Source: AP-15 sp963774345
Lineage (GTDB): Bacteria; Pseudomonadota; Alphaproteobacteria; ATCC43930; CGMCC-115725
Assembly (NCBI GenBank): GCA_963774345.1
Contig: CAVZFB010000027.1
Coordinates: forward strand, 186,001 to 250,000
Direction: 5' to 3'
Length of the DNA stretch: 64,000 bases
Shown here: piece by piece, positions 1-8,801 of the stretch
Numbering within the stretch: the stretch's first letter is position 1
Layout: every line of letters begins with the position of its first letter
The notes under the pieces: generated by a model
Databases searched by the model: none
Told to the model about the DNA's origin: nothing
Seen by the model: only the letters and a program-made list of their open reading frames with translations
Position numbers and translations under genes: made by a program

Positions 1-283
1 GCTGCTGTATCCTCGCGCCGCGAGGCGTCCGTCAATCGCGGGATCGATGATCGAGGGCAGGCGGAAGATCGTCGGCAGTCGCTGATGCCGGTAGAGCGCC
101 TCGCAGCCGGCGATCAAGCTATCGGCATCCAGGGCGCGAACCCCGAGCGGATTTGCCGAGTTGGCGCGTCGCGTCAGCCCGCCGCTGAACCGGAGCACCC
201 AACCGCCAAACAGCACCTGCCGCAGCGCCGGCCAGGCATTGAGGCAGGTCTAGCTCGACCCGCCAGACCAGATCCGAACCCAT
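1..283 (-). CDS. GNAT-family N-acetyltransferase, partial, frameshifted
   Basis: The minus strand encodes the start of a GNAT acetyltransferase that runs off the left edge. The recognisable N-terminal block reads NAWPALRQVLFGGWVLRFSG, then TRRANSANPL, then LPTIFRLPS and LAARGY, as in uncharacterised GNAT proteins that transfer an acetyl group from acetyl-CoA. The ATG at 281-283 opens MGSDLVWRVELD, but the conserved block lies in another frame, so one indel is needed near 245-252, where the conserved frame also holds a TAG. The acetyl-CoA-binding half lies outside the window. It is divergent from the CBS gene, and the FixK-like box at 333-346 sits between them. Family seen directly; substrate unknown. 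Confidence 0.65.
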
Positions 284-332
284 CACCTTCAAGCCGCCTG
301 TCGTTGCCGCTGTTTCACTACGATCCGACCGA

Positions 333-346
333 TTGATTCAGGTCAA
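333..346. promoter_or_regulatory. FixK/FNR-type box upstream of the CBS gene
   Basis: TTGATTCAGGTCAA fits the FNR/FixK dyad TTGAT-N4-ATCAA with one mismatch, and it fits the looser FixK form TTGA-N6-TCAA exactly. Its centre is 98 bases upstream of the CBS start codon. It is also 57 bases upstream of the divergent GNAT start, so either gene could be the target. Inferred function: low-oxygen activation. Confidence 0.55.
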
Positions 347-437
347 GAGCCCGGCCACCTCATTGCAATATCCTCCGCCGCTAGAGGCCCCACAATGGAA
401 CAATCTAGAAACCGCCCGGGCTGGTGGAGAATCGACC

Positions 438-857
438 ATGCGTAAGATGTCCGATCTGGTCCGCGACCAGCGACCTCTCGTACTCCCGGCCGGCGCAACC
501 GTGATCGAGGCGGCTCGGCATATGCGCGAGCGCCGCGTCGGCGCCGTTCTGGTGACCGAGAAAGACGCCCGGCTCGTGGGCATCTTTACCGGGCGCGATG
601 CCGTCAGTCGCGTGCTGGCCGAAGGAAGGGATGCGGCGACAACGACGCTGGCCGATGTCATGACCCTCGATCCGCGCACCCTGACGCCAAACCATACCGC
701 GATCGAGGCGCTGCGTTTGATGCAAGATGCCCGGTGCCGCCATCTGCCGATAGTGCAGGAAGGCAAAGTCGTTGGTATCGTCTCGCACGGTGATTTTACC
801 GGCATGGAACGGGACCGGCTTGACGAAGAAACGGGCCTGTGGGAGCGCATCGCCTAG
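438..857 (+). CDS. CBS-domain pair protein
   Basis: This 139-residue protein is two CBS domains and little else. The first spans roughly residues 8-65 (core VGAVLVTEKDARLVGIFTGR) and the second roughly 75-130 (core RHLPIVQEGKVVGIVSHGD). CBS pairs bind adenosyl ligands such as AMP, ATP or NADH, and stand-alone pairs usually act as energy or redox sensors. The ATG at 438 is chosen because the GGAGA at 425-429 precedes it and the first CBS domain begins a few residues later; the open frame extends further upstream without similarity. A FixK-like box lies upstream. Stand-alone CBS proteins commonly accompany Hsp20, BON and universal-stress genes in anaerobic-stress regulons, which matches the neighbours here. 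Ligand and partner unknown. Confidence 0.85.
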   Translation: MRKMSDLVRDQRPLVLPAGATVIEAARHMRERRVGAVLVTEKDARLVGIFTGRDAVSRVLAEGRDAATTTLADVMTLDPRTLTPNHTAIEALRLMQDARCRHLPIVQEGKVVGIVSHGDFTGMERDRLDEETGLWERIA

Positions 858-894
858 CGCGCCAGCGATGCGATGATGACGCGGTTCCCCCGGC

Positions 895-1411
895 TCAGGT
901 GGGCGGGCGCCAGTCGACCCGTACGAAATAGCCCTCCTCGTCGAAATGCATGGTCAGTTCGCCGCGGTGGGCGCGCTTCAAAGCTTCCCCGATGCGCCGG
1001 GGTAGGTGAATGTCGGTGGTCGAGATCACCAGGCCCTCGTCGGTCTCCGCGATATCGACGATGCGGTTCAGCGGGTGCTCGCCTTTCTCCGCTGCACTCC
1101 TCGTTTCGCGCCAAGCCGATGATCTCGTCCTTACGCTGCCGGGCGATGTCCCCGTGCAAGGTCACGGTGCCGGCGGGCAAGCGGTCGTTGATGCGGCGGC
1201 ACGCCGGGCAGAGATCCTCGTGCGCGCCGGAGGGCGGCGGCCCCCATTGCCACCGGCCGTGGTGGTAGACCGCGCCGCATTGCCGGCAGGCGGTCGGCTC
1301 CTGAAGCTTTTGCTGCGCCTGATAGGGATCGAGAATATGATCGCGCTGGGCGCGGCCTGCGGTTCGGCGCCCGGCTCGGCCGGGCTGGCGCGATTGCCTG
1401 ATCGACTTCAT
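895..1411 (-). CDS. BCAM0308-family zinc-ribbon-like protein, frameshifted
   Basis: The N-terminal half contains RDHILDPYQ, then CRQCGAVYHHGRW and CPACRR, a two-CxxC probable zinc-binding ribbon typical of the BCAM0308 family, followed by DEIIGLARNEE. The family's second half continues in a different frame: EHPLNRIVDIAE, then TTDIHLPRRIGEALKRA and TMHFDEEGYFVRVDW, ending at the TGA at 895-897. One indel near 1090-1100 (after the NEE codons) separates the halves. The ATG at 1409-1411 is preceded by a strong AGGAGGTGAG. The family's molecular role is unknown; members usually sit beside Hsp20, BON and CBS genes, as here. Two FixK/FNR boxes lie upstream. It may be a sequencing error or a young pseudogene. 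Confidence 0.75.
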
Positions 1412-1500
1412 CTCACCTCCTGATCCCACGCCGGTGGGCGCATGCACTAATCACCCTCTAGCGCTGGCCAGAAAAATATTGGTGAGTGGAGGGCAGCGAT

Positions 1501-1514
1501 TTGATCTGCATCAA
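1501..1514. promoter_or_regulatory. FixK/FNR box 1, divergent promoter
   Basis: TTGATCTGCATCAA is a perfect TTGAT-N4-ATCAA dyad. It lies in the divergent region, with its centre about 97 bases upstream of the BCAM0308 start (minus strand). A class II position (-41.5) would place a start site near 1466 on the minus strand. Role inferred from the motif and spacing. Confidence 0.7.
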
Positions 1515-1553
1515 AAGGTGCTGCGTTCAATCTCGTCAGGTCTGGTGAGATCC

Positions 1554-1567
1554 TTGATGTAGATCAA
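1554..1567. promoter_or_regulatory. FixK/FNR box 2, divergent promoter
   Basis: TTGATGTAGATCAA is a second perfect TTGAT-N4-ATCAA dyad, 53 bases from box 1. Its centre is about 67 bases upstream of the BON-protein ATG; a -41.5 spacing would put a plus-strand start site near 1602. One box per direction suggests both divergent genes respond to the same FNR/FixK regulator. Confidence 0.7.
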
Positions 1568-1627
1568 GGCACGACCCGGCGACGTTAAGCACGATGGTGG
1601 AACTCTTCGTCCGGGTGGAGGCTTTGA

Positions 1628-2284
1628 ATGATCAGCGAACATCAGCTGCGGCAGGATGTGCTCGACGAACTCGATTTCGAGCCCAGCGTCAACGCCGCCC
1701 ATATCGGCGTCGGCGTCAATGCCGGCGTCGTGACCTTGACCGGGTTTGTGTCGAGTTACCGCGAAAAACTGGCAGCCGAACGTGCCGCGCGGCGAGTCAG
1801 GGGGGTCAAGGCGATCGCCGAGGGGATCGAGGTGCGCCTCCCTTCCGACAGGAAGACCGCCGACTACGAGATCGCGGGACGAGCGGTGGACATCCTCAAA
1901 TGGCGGGTCGGATTTCCTGCCGATCGGATTTCCATCAAGGTCGAGAAGGGGATCGTGTCCTTGACCGGCGACGTCGACTGGCAGTTCCAGAAAACGGAAG
2001 CCGAAGCTGCCATCCACCACCTCTCCGGCGTCGTCGGCGTCGTCAATCTGGTTCGGGTCCGCTCGACGGTTCATGATTCGGAGGTCAAGGAGAAGATTCA
2101 AAAGGCGCTACAGCGGAGCGCCGAACTGGACGCGTCACGGATCACCGTTCAAGCCGAAGGTGGAGGAAAGGTGGTTCTCGGCGGCAAGGTCCATGCCTGG
2201 TACGAGCGCGATCTTGCCGAGCAAGCGGCTTGGGCGGCGCCCGGCGTCACCGCGGTTGTCGATTACATCCTGATCGAACCTTAA
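1628..2284 (+). CDS. Triple BON-domain protein
   Basis: The 218-residue protein carries three BON domains, at about residues 4-70, 78-146 and 150-216. Each holds the hydrophobic-glycine core (GVVTLTGFVSS, GIVSLTGDVDW, KVVLGGKVHAW). BON domains are thought to bind membranes or other proteins, as in OsmY-like stress proteins. There is no signal peptide, so this version is probably cytoplasmic. The ATG at 1628 opens directly into the first domain. It is transcribed away from the BCAM0308 gene behind two FixK/FNR boxes, and Hsp20 follows 60 bases downstream in the same direction. It is intact, unlike most of its neighbours. Role in low-oxygen or envelope stress is inferred. Confidence 0.88.
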   Translation: MISEHQLRQDVLDELDFEPSVNAAHIGVGVNAGVVTLTGFVSSYREKLAAERAARRVRGVKAIAEGIEVRLPSDRKTADYEIAGRAVDILKWRVGFPADRISIKVEKGIVSLTGDVDWQFQKTEAEAAIHHLSGVVGVVNLVRVRSTVHDSEVKEKIQKALQRSAELDASRITVQAEGGGKVVLGGKVHAWYERDLAEQAAWAAPGVTAVVDYILIEP

Positions 2285-2344
2285 TCCGGCGAATAGGTTG
2301 ATCCCCAGCACCTCCTTACAATTCCTGAAAGAAAGGAAATAGTG

Positions 2345-2871
2345 ATGCCTCAGGTTCCAGTGGAAGTGAAGAAAACCACTCCGGCGCCGGCGCCGGATGT
2401 TTGGCAGTCGTTCCGCAGCGAGATGGACCGGTTGTTCGACCGGTTCTCGGGCGGTTTCGGTTTCGGGTTCCCGTCGTTCCGGCGCCTGTTCGACGTCGAA
2501 CCAGCGTCGCGTGGGGAAAGCTCTTTTCAGCGTCTCCGCACCCGCGATCGATGTGACCGAGGACGAGAAGACTTACAAAATAACCGCGGAACTGCCGGGG
2601 CTGGACCAGAAGAATCTCGATGTTTCGGTCTCAGGCGACATGCTGACGCTCAAAGGCGAGAAGCACCACGAGAAGGAAGAAAAGGACAAGAACCACTACC
2701 TTGTCGGAGCGCGCTTACGGATCGTTTCAGCGCAGCTTTGCGCTGCCGGAGAGCGTCGATCGCGACAAGATCACTGCCGATCTTTCCAAGGGCGTACTGA
2801 CGATTACCCTCCCCAAGACGGCCGAAGCCCAGAAACCGCAAAAGAAGATCGAGGTCAAAGCAGCAAGCTGA
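2345..2871 (+). CDS. Hsp20/alpha-crystallin small heat-shock protein, two frameshifts
   Basis: The N-terminus includes WQSFRSEMDRLFDRFSGGFG, typical of Hsp20. The alpha-crystallin domain follows (PAIDVTEDEKTYKITAELPG, then LDVSVSGDMLTLKGEK). The C-terminal strand block has YGSFQRSFALPESVDRDKI and GVLTITLPKT, ending KKIEVKAAS. These parts lie in three successive frames, so indels are needed near 2510 (GGGG/AAA/TTTT runs) and near 2706. With both repaired the protein has the usual length of about 175 residues. It is an ATP-independent holdase for unfolding proteins. The ATG at 2345 follows the GAAAGGAAA ribosome-binding site; a GTG three bases earlier is less likely. It lies downstream of the BON gene and probably shares its promoter. 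Confidence 0.85.
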
Positions 2872-2890
2872 TCCAATGCATGTTGGGCGC

Positions 2891-2914
2891 GGTGGCGGGC
2901 TCTAGCCCGCCACC
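2891..2914 (+). terminator. Strong hairpin after Hsp20
   Basis: GGTGGCGGGCT is followed after two bases by its perfect complement AGCCCGCCACC, forming a 10-bp stem with a TCTA loop, 20 bases after the Hsp20 stop. There is no T-run, so it may act as an mRNA-stabilising or weak terminator hairpin. Confidence 0.5.
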
Positions 2915-3138
2915 GAGCATCAGCGAGCACGGAGAGGACATGCCGGAGGTTGGCAACTGGCGCTCGACCTCGTGAGCGTGACGTTTGCGTCCGATCGGGT
3001 TCGCATTGTCGGATGCCCGCCCTCGCCGCGTGGGGGGACGAGCAGAGCATTGACCGGAACATTGCCCGGTTGAACAGATCTGAGCTAGCCTCGCCGTCAA
3101 CTGCTGACGGCGGCCGCTCTGCGCCGATCTCCCTGACC

Positions 3139-3525
3139 ATGATCAGAAATTTTGCAGACCATTCGGCGAACGAGCGTACTTTCCTCGCCTGGGTGCGCAC
3201 CGCCATCGCGGTGATGGCCTTCGGCTTCATTGTCGAGAAGTTCGACCTGTTTCTTGAGGTTGCCTCGCCGTCCCTGGTCGGCCGCCCGCTGTCGCTCCCC
3301 GGGCAAAGATTCGGCAACATAGCCGGATTGGCGCTGATTGCTGTCGGCATCGCAATGGTCGGCGTCGCGGCTGCCCGCTTTCTGATCACCGCAAAGAACA
3401 TCGATAGCGAACAGCAGCGCCCCAGCATGGGCTCACGCATCGATATCGCGCTCGCTGCCCTGCTCGTCCTGCTTGGCAGCGCCTTATTTGTTTATCTCTC
3501 GTTCGCCTTGGTCACAAGGCTGTGA
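3139..3525 (+). CDS. DUF202/YidH-family inner-membrane protein
   Basis: This is a small membrane protein of about 128 residues. It starts with the family signature NFADHSANERTFLAWVRTAI, then has three transmembrane segments: roughly residues 16-34, one around LIAVGIAMVGVAAARFLI, and the C-terminal ALAALLVLLGSALFVYLSF. DUF202/YidH proteins have no established function and often accompany stress and anaerobic-response genes. The ATG at 3139 is chosen because the signature begins immediately; the frame is open back to 2950 but that extension has no recognisable content. Bases 2872-3138 hold only the hairpin and this extension. Confidence 0.82.
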   Translation: MIRNFADHSANERTFLAWVRTAIAVMAFGFIVEKFDLFLEVASPSLVGRPLSLPGQRFGNIAGLALIAVGIAMVGVAAARFLITAKNIDSEQQRPSMGSRIDIALAALLVLLGSALFVYLSFALVTRL

Positions 3526-3564
3526 CACCGGCCGCACGGCAACTTGCGCGCGCGCTCACATCGC

Positions 3565-4441
3565 TCACGTTGCTAGCTGTGCGCGAATTGACAATAACTC
3601 CTGCCGGCGTTCCGTACTCGTTTTTGGATAAGTCATTTCGAGCTCCTCGAGCGTATCGAGGACGATCCGGGACACAATCAACCGCGCGTTTTCCTTGTCG
3701 TCAGCGGGCACAACATACCACGGCGAGTCACTGGTGCTTGTCGCGCTGAGGCATTCCGCGTATGCCTTCATGTAATCCTTCCAGAAATCTTCGTTCCTCG
3801 ACATCGGCAAGGCTGAATTTCCAGTTCTTTTCCGGCTCGTCGATACGCTGAAGAAACCGCTTTCGCTGTTCCTCCTTTGACAGGTGAAGGTAGAACTTGA
3901 CGATGCGGGTGCCGTTGCTGTGGAGGTGCCGCTCCAAGCCGGTGATCGAGCGATACCGGTCGCGCCAGATCGCACTGTCGCCGCGCGGCGCGTCCGCGAT
4001 CCCTTCGCTGCGGAGGATCTCGGGATGCACGCGAACGATCAGCACCTCCTCGTAGTACGATCGATTGAAGATGCCAATGCGCCCGCGTTCCGGCAGATCA
4101 CGGGTCGTGCGCCACAGAAAATCGTGTTGCAATTCGTTGGCGCTGGGATGTCTGAAGCTGAATACCTGGCAGCCTTGCGGGTTGACCCCAGACATCACAT
4201 GCCTGATCGCGCCGTCTTTTCCCGCCGCATCCATCGCCTGAAAGATCAGCAAGACGGCATAGCGGTTGGATGCGTAGAGAAGCTGCTGTAACGAACTCAA
4301 TTGCGCGACGTGCTCGCCCAGGAGTTCTTGATAGTGCTGCTTCGACTTGTAAACGCGCTCCACTTCCGTCGACCATTTCCGGAGATCGACCTCGTCTCCT
4401 TCCCGCACACGAAAGTCCTTTGAGCGGATTTTCATGACCAT
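3565..4441 (-). CDS. Polyphosphate kinase 2 family protein (PPK2), frameshifted
   Basis: PPK2 enzymes transfer phosphate between polyphosphate and nucleotides. The P-loop is seen as QAMDAAGKDGAIRHVMSGVN near residues 69-88, followed by the family motifs RTTRDLPERGRIGIFNRSYY and EVLIVRVHPE. The C-terminal part (DFWKDYMKAYAECLSATST, then PWYVVPADDKENARLIVSRI) lies in another frame, so an indel is needed near 3798. Repaired length is about 290 residues, normal for the family. The ATG at 4441 (or the second ATG at 4435) lies 10 bases after the stop of the flavin-binding gene, suggesting co-transcription. PPK2 is also common in stress islands. Direction (ADP or AMP phosphorylation versus polyP synthesis) cannot be assigned. 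Confidence 0.85.
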
Positions 4442-4451
4442 CGTTGCTGGT

Positions 4452-4922
4452 CTAGTATCGGCCGTCGAGCTTGGTGTGGTCCCAGCTTGCGATCTTGTGC
4501 GGGGTTACTTTGAGAACCACGCGTTTTGGGGCGCTGTCGAGCGAGCCGCGGCGATCGCTTTCGGGACTGCCTCGGCGGTGGTTCATGACCCGCCGCACCG
4601 TGTCGACATCCTCGATGATTTCACAGGTGCCGCGCACCATTACGCCGCGCAGCTCGGCATAGCTGTCGCCGGTCTCGACCATCAGCCCGACTTTTGGGTT
4701 GCGGCGGATGTTCAGCACCTTCTGCGCCTTGGCGTAGGAGGTCATGTAAAAGACCCCGTCTTCGACATAGAACCCCATCGCCACGACATGCGGGAACCCG
4801 TCCTGGTCGATCGTGGCGAGGGCGCATTTGGGGTTGTCGCGCAGAAACGCCGCCTGCTCCTCGGGAGTGAGGCGGATCTGGTGGCGGCGCGGGACCGCCA
4901 CCTGACTTTCGCTGGAGGTCAT
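4452..4922 (-). CDS. Pyridoxamine-5'-phosphate-oxidase-like flavin/F420-binding protein
   Basis: This 156-residue split-barrel protein has the core FLRDNPKCALATIDQDGFPH, then FYVEDGVFYMTSYAKAQKVL and RNPKVGLMVETGD, ending KIASWDHTKLDGRY. Such proteins bind FMN or F420 and reduce or oxidise small molecules; few have known substrates. The ATG at 4922 is only two bases after the TGA of the Rieske oxygenase gene, so the two are almost certainly co-translated, and it could serve that oxygenase's pathway. The frame runs upstream into the oxygenase only because that gene is frameshifted. PPK2 follows. Confidence 0.82.
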   Translation of the reverse strand: MTSSESQVAVPRRHQIRLTPEEQAAFLRDNPKCALATIDQDGFPHVVAMGFYVEDGVFYMTSYAKAQKVLNIRRNPKVGLMVETGDSYAELRGVMVRGTCEIIEDVDTVRRVMNHRRGSPESDRRGSLDSAPKRVVLKVTPHKIASWDHTKLDGRY

Positions 4923-4924
4923 CG

Positions 4925-6202
4925 TCACACCGTCTGCAGGATTTCCTCCCGCGCCAGCCCCTCCGGCACCGAAGCGCGCCAGTCGCTCGCCCGCGGCACC
5001 ACCGTCTCGGCGGCGCGCAACCGGTAGTAGCTTGGCCGCACGCCCGCGGGAGTCGCCGCCCTCCGTGGCGGTGTTGACGGCCTGGCGCAGCAGCCGGCGC
5101 AATTGGATGATCGCCTTGTCGGCCGAGCCCAGGTGTTCCTTGCTGCGGTCGACGATGCGGCCCATCGTTTCCTGGATCGCGCGGTCCTGCACGTTGACGC
5201 CGTCGATCCCGGTAAAGCTCTCGGTCCGCTGCACCGCGCGGTCGATCAGGTAGTCGTTACCGCGGTTGGCCTTGGACCGGAACGTCGTCTGGTCGACATG
5301 CAATGGCCCGTTGCCGATGCCGCGTTCGAGTCGGTCTTGGTCGGTCAACGGCTCGTCGGTGACGCTGTAGGCCCAGTTGTAGACCATCGTGTTTTCGTCA
5401 TCGATCGGGACCCAGATATGCCCGGCATCGACCGGATTGCCGCGTTCAGAGCGCGAGGCGCGGATCTGATGGAACGGCAGGATGTAATGATAGGTGCGGA
5501 TATGCGACTGGTCGTCGCCGAGCGCCCGGATGCCGGCGTACTGATAGCCGTAATCGGTGATGTCGACGACGATGCTCGGCGCCTTGGCGCGGACGTAGGC
5601 GCTCGACGGGTTGATGCCGCCGCGACCGGCATTGTCCTTTAGGAGCCGATGCATGATCGGCGCGTGCGAGGTGTCGAGGCCGCCTTCGAGCGCCTGCAGC
5701 CAGTTGCACTCCTGAATGACTTTCGAGACATGGCGATGGGTCTGCGGTGCCTGCGTCCAGGCGAATTTCGGCAGAGGCGGGGTGCGCTCGGGCGGGCCCA
5801 TATAGGTCCAGATCACGCCGCCCAATTCGAGCGGTCGGATAGGCGGTCAGATGGACCTTGTGGCAGAACGGCTCGGGTTCGTTCATCTGCTCGACGCAGC
5901 TGCCGTCGACGGCGAATTTCCAGCCGTGATAGACGCAGCGCAGCCCGCCTTCTTCGTTGCGCCCGAACCACAAGGAAGCGCGGCGATGCGGGCAATATTC
6001 GTCGACGAGCCCGATGCGGCCTTGCGCTGTCGCGAAAAGCAACGAGGTCCTCACCGAGGAGGCGCACCCGCACCGGCGGACCGTCGGGCTCCTCCAACTC
6101 GCGGGCGAGCAATGCCGGGATCCAATAGAGCCGCATCGTGCCGCCCATCGGGGTGCCTTGTCTGACCCGGGTCAGTAGCTCGTTTTCCTCGCGTGGCAGC
6201 AT
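4925..6202 (-). CDS. Rieske [2Fe-2S] aromatic-ring-hydroxylating oxygenase, three frameshifts
   Basis: The protein resembles the phthalate 4,5-dioxygenase oxygenase subunit. It begins MLPREENELLTRVRQGTPMG. The Rieske cluster motif is CPHRR, then CVYHGWKF (C-x-H ... C-x2-H). The mononuclear-iron region is EGGLDTSHAPIMH. The end, in another frame, reads YYRLRAAETVVPRASDWRAS and stops two bases before the next gene's ATG. Indels are needed near 6040, 5828 and 5030. The ATG at 6202 is preceded by AGGAG. Rieske oxygenases hydroxylate aromatic or other ring substrates using electrons from a reductase; no reductase gene is adjacent, and substrate is unknown. Three breaks in one gene leave real decay possible. 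Confidence 0.8.
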
Positions 6203-6272
6203 CGCCGTTTCTCCTGTTCGTGCTATGGCAAGTCTCGGTTCGACGGGTGGTCCCGTCAAGCGGCTCGGGCGC

Positions 6273-6837
6273 TCAGCGGTTGGCGCCGGGGACCCAGAGC
6301 ACGTCGCGGGCGCCGTTGTCGTTGACCCGGCGCCCGAGCACGAAGAGATGGTCGGAGAGGCGGTTCAGGTATTTGAGCGCCTCGGGATTGACCGGCTCGG
6401 TTCGCGCCAGTTCGCTGACCAGCCGCTCGGCCCGCCGCGTCACCGTGCGCGCCAGATGAAGATACGCCGCGGCAGCGGTCCCGCCGGGCAGAATGAACGA
6501 GTTGAGCGGCCGCAGGGCTCGCGTTCATCGCGTCGATTTCGTGTTCGAGACGCTCGACCTGGGCGGCCGAAATGCGCAGTGCGCCGGCGCTGCGCCGGCC
6601 GCCCTCGGGCGTGCACAGATCGGCGCCGAGATCGAACAGATCGTTCTGGATATGACCGAGCATCGCGTCGGCTTCGGCGTCGACATGAAGTCGGGCGATG
6701 CCGATCGCGGCGTTGGCCTCGTCGACAGTGCCGTAGGCGGCTACCCGCAACGCATGCTTAGGCACGCGCGAACCGTCGCCGAGCGAGGTTTCGCCCTTGT
6801 CGCCGCCGCGCGTGTAGATCCGGGTCAGCCGCACCAT
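6273..6837 (-). CDS. PduO-type ATP:cob(I)alamin adenosyltransferase, frameshifted
   Basis: The enzyme attaches adenosine from ATP to cob(I)alamin, making coenzyme B12. The N-terminal ATP-binding signature IYTRGGDKGETSLGDGSRVP and RVAAYGTVDEANAAIG are clear. After EIDAMNA the conserved helices continue in another frame (LRPLNSFILPGGT, then a stretch ending VLWVPGANR), so an indel lies near 6510. Repaired length is about 187 residues, normal. It sits 11 bases downstream of the twin-transmembrane gene and in the same direction as methylsuccinyl-CoA dehydrogenase, matching a need for coenzyme B12 in ethylmalonyl- and methylmalonyl-CoA mutases. Confidence 0.88.
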
Positions 6838-6848
6838 CGACCCGAGGC

Positions 6849-7040
6849 TTAACGACGGCTCAGCAGCATCAGGATCGCGAGCAGCAACAGCGCCAGCGCC
6901 TGCATGACGACCCGCATCTGCATCAGCTTGTTCGAGCGGCGCGGATTGCCGCCGCGCAGCATCGTGGCGACGCCGAACCCGAGCACGATCAACACGCCGA
7001 TCAGGGCGAGCACCAGCAGGATCGTCACAAACGTGGTCAT
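6849..7040 (-). CDS. Twin-transmembrane small protein (HIG1-like)
   Basis: This 63-residue protein has two hydrophobic segments: residues 4-28 (FVTILLVLALIGVLIVLGFG) and about 44-60 (VVMQALALLLLAILMLL). They are separated by a polar loop with RGGNPRRSNKLMQMR. Alphaproteobacteria carry such twin-TM proteins directly upstream of the cobalamin adenosyltransferase, as here with 11 bases between. Molecular function is unknown; similarity to HIG1-domain respiratory accessory proteins is only suggestive. Confidence 0.8.
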   Translation of the reverse strand: MTTFVTILLVLALIGVLIVLGFGVATMLRGGNPRRSNKLMQMRVVMQALALLLLAILMLLSRR

Positions 7041-7110
7041 CGCGCGAAGTATGGGCCCGTTGCCCGCATACGGCCAGGACTCATCGCGCCGCTCGGCCGG
7101 AGGGCGGGAT

Positions 7111-8786
7111 TTAGTTTCGGCCAGCGATCAGGCCGCGGGCGATGATCTGTGCTTGGATCTCGGCGGCGCCCTCGAAAATATTGAGGATGCGCGCGTCGCA
7201 CAGCACCCGGCTGATTGGATATTCGAGCGCGTAGCCATTGCCACCGTGGATCTGCAAGGCGTTGTCGGCATTCGACCAGGCGACGCGCGCGGCCAACAGC
7301 TTGGCCATGCCGGCCTCGATGTCGCAGCGCCGTCCGCGGTCTTTTTCACGCGCCGCGAAGTAGGTGAGCTGGCGCGCCACCATCGTCTCCGCCGCCATCA
7401 GCGCGAGCTTGCCGGCAACGCGCGGGAATTGGGCGAGCGGCTTGCCGAACTGCCGGCGTTCGAGCGACGTAGGCGAGGCCCAGTTCGAGCGCGTTCTGAG
7501 CAACGCCGACGGCGCGGGAGGCGGTCTGAATCCGCGCACTCTCGAAAGTCGCCATCAGTTGCTTGAAGCCCTGCCCTTCGACCTCGCCGAGCAGGCCATC
7601 GGCGGGCACCGGCAAAGCCGTCGAAGGCGATCTCGTACTCTTTCATGCCGCGATAGCCGAGCACCGGGATCTCGGTGCCGCTGATCCCCGGCGCTGGAAA
7701 CGGGTCGGCGTCGCCTCCGCGCGGCTTGGCGGCAAGAAACATGCTCAGGCCGCGATAGCCGCGCCCGCCGCTATCGGTGCGGGCGAGCAAGGTCATCAAA
7801 TCGGAGCGGGCGCCGTGGGTGATCCAGGTCTTGGCGCCGTAAATGCGATAAGTGTCGCCGTCGCGCACTGCGCGGGTCGCGACTGCGGCGAGGTCGGAGC
7901 CGGCGCCGGGCTCGGTGAAGACCGCAGTCGGCAACACCGCGCCCGAGGCAATGCCCGGCAGCCAGCGCGATTTTTGCGCGGGTGTGCCATTGAGCCGGAT
8001 CAATTCGCCGGCGATCTCAGAGCGGGTGCCGAGCGAGCCGACGCCGAGATAGCCGCGCGACAGTTCCTCCGAGACGATGCACATCGCGGTCTTGCCGAGA
8101 CCGAGCCCGCCATACTCTTCGGGGATCGTCAGACCAAAGACGCCGATCCCGGCGAGTTCCTCGATCAGCGGCAGCGGGATCAGCTGGTCGCGGCGGTGCC
8201 AATCCTGGGCGAAAGGCATGACTGCGCGCTCGGCAAAGCGGCGCACCTGGTCGCGGATCATGTCGAGCGTCGCATCGTCGAGGCCGATCCGCCCGTACCC
8301 GCCCTCGCCGCTCTCGGCCAGCATGGTCCCGAGCCGCAAGCGGGCCTCGGGGAGTGCAGCCGCCAATGCTCCTGCGTCACCGGCCCGTAGCGGCGCTGCC
8401 TCGCTCTCAGTCAAACCCAGATCCTGCGGCCGCGCAAACTCGCCCTGCGCCATCGGAATGCCGCCCACCAACTGCGCGAGATATTCGCCATAGGCGATTT
8501 CGAGGATCAGCGCCTCCGCCGCGCCGAAAGCGGCGCCATCGTCGAGACGCCGGGCCCAGTCGCGGATCTGGCGCAGCCCCTCGACCGAGGCCGCGATCCA
8601 GGCTAGCGCGTGGCCCGCGAACTGATGGGATTCGAGGCGTTCCGGCTCGATCACCCCATCCGGAGCAACCCTCGCGGCGAGTTTAGCCCGCGCCGCGACA
8701 AAGAAGGCCTCGGCGGTGCCGAGCGCGCGCTCGGCTGCGGCCAACAGCATGCGCCGGTCGCTGGTCACCAGCGGGCTGCCTCTCAC
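7111..8786 (-). CDS. mcd: (2S)-methylsuccinyl-CoA dehydrogenase, two frameshifts
   Basis: This flavoenzyme of the ethylmalonyl-CoA pathway oxidises methylsuccinyl-CoA to mesaconyl-CoA. The acyl-CoA dehydrogenase fold is clear: FGLTIPEEYGGLGLG, TAVFTEPGAGSDLAAV, TWITHGARSDLM, and a C-terminal QIHGGNGYALEYPISR plus NIFEGAAEIQ. An N-terminal extension of about 160 residues, including YGEYLAQLVGGIPMAQGEF, is characteristic of Mcd and absent from ordinary acyl-CoA dehydrogenases. The end lies in two other frames, requiring indels near 7620 and 7475. Repaired length is about 557 residues. A GTG at 8786 is the probable start; a GTG seven codons later is possible. The B12 adenosyltransferase nearby fits the same pathway. 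An unrelated long-form acyl-CoA dehydrogenase is the alternative. Confidence 0.75.
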
Positions 8787-8801
8787 ATTGGCAAAGCTCG
8801 G

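Noticed and set aside
4470..5642. Plus-strand frames (4434-5027, 5103-5642) opposite the oxygenase genes
   Set aside because: They mirror the conserved minus-strand Rieske and flavin-protein genes and have no similarity.
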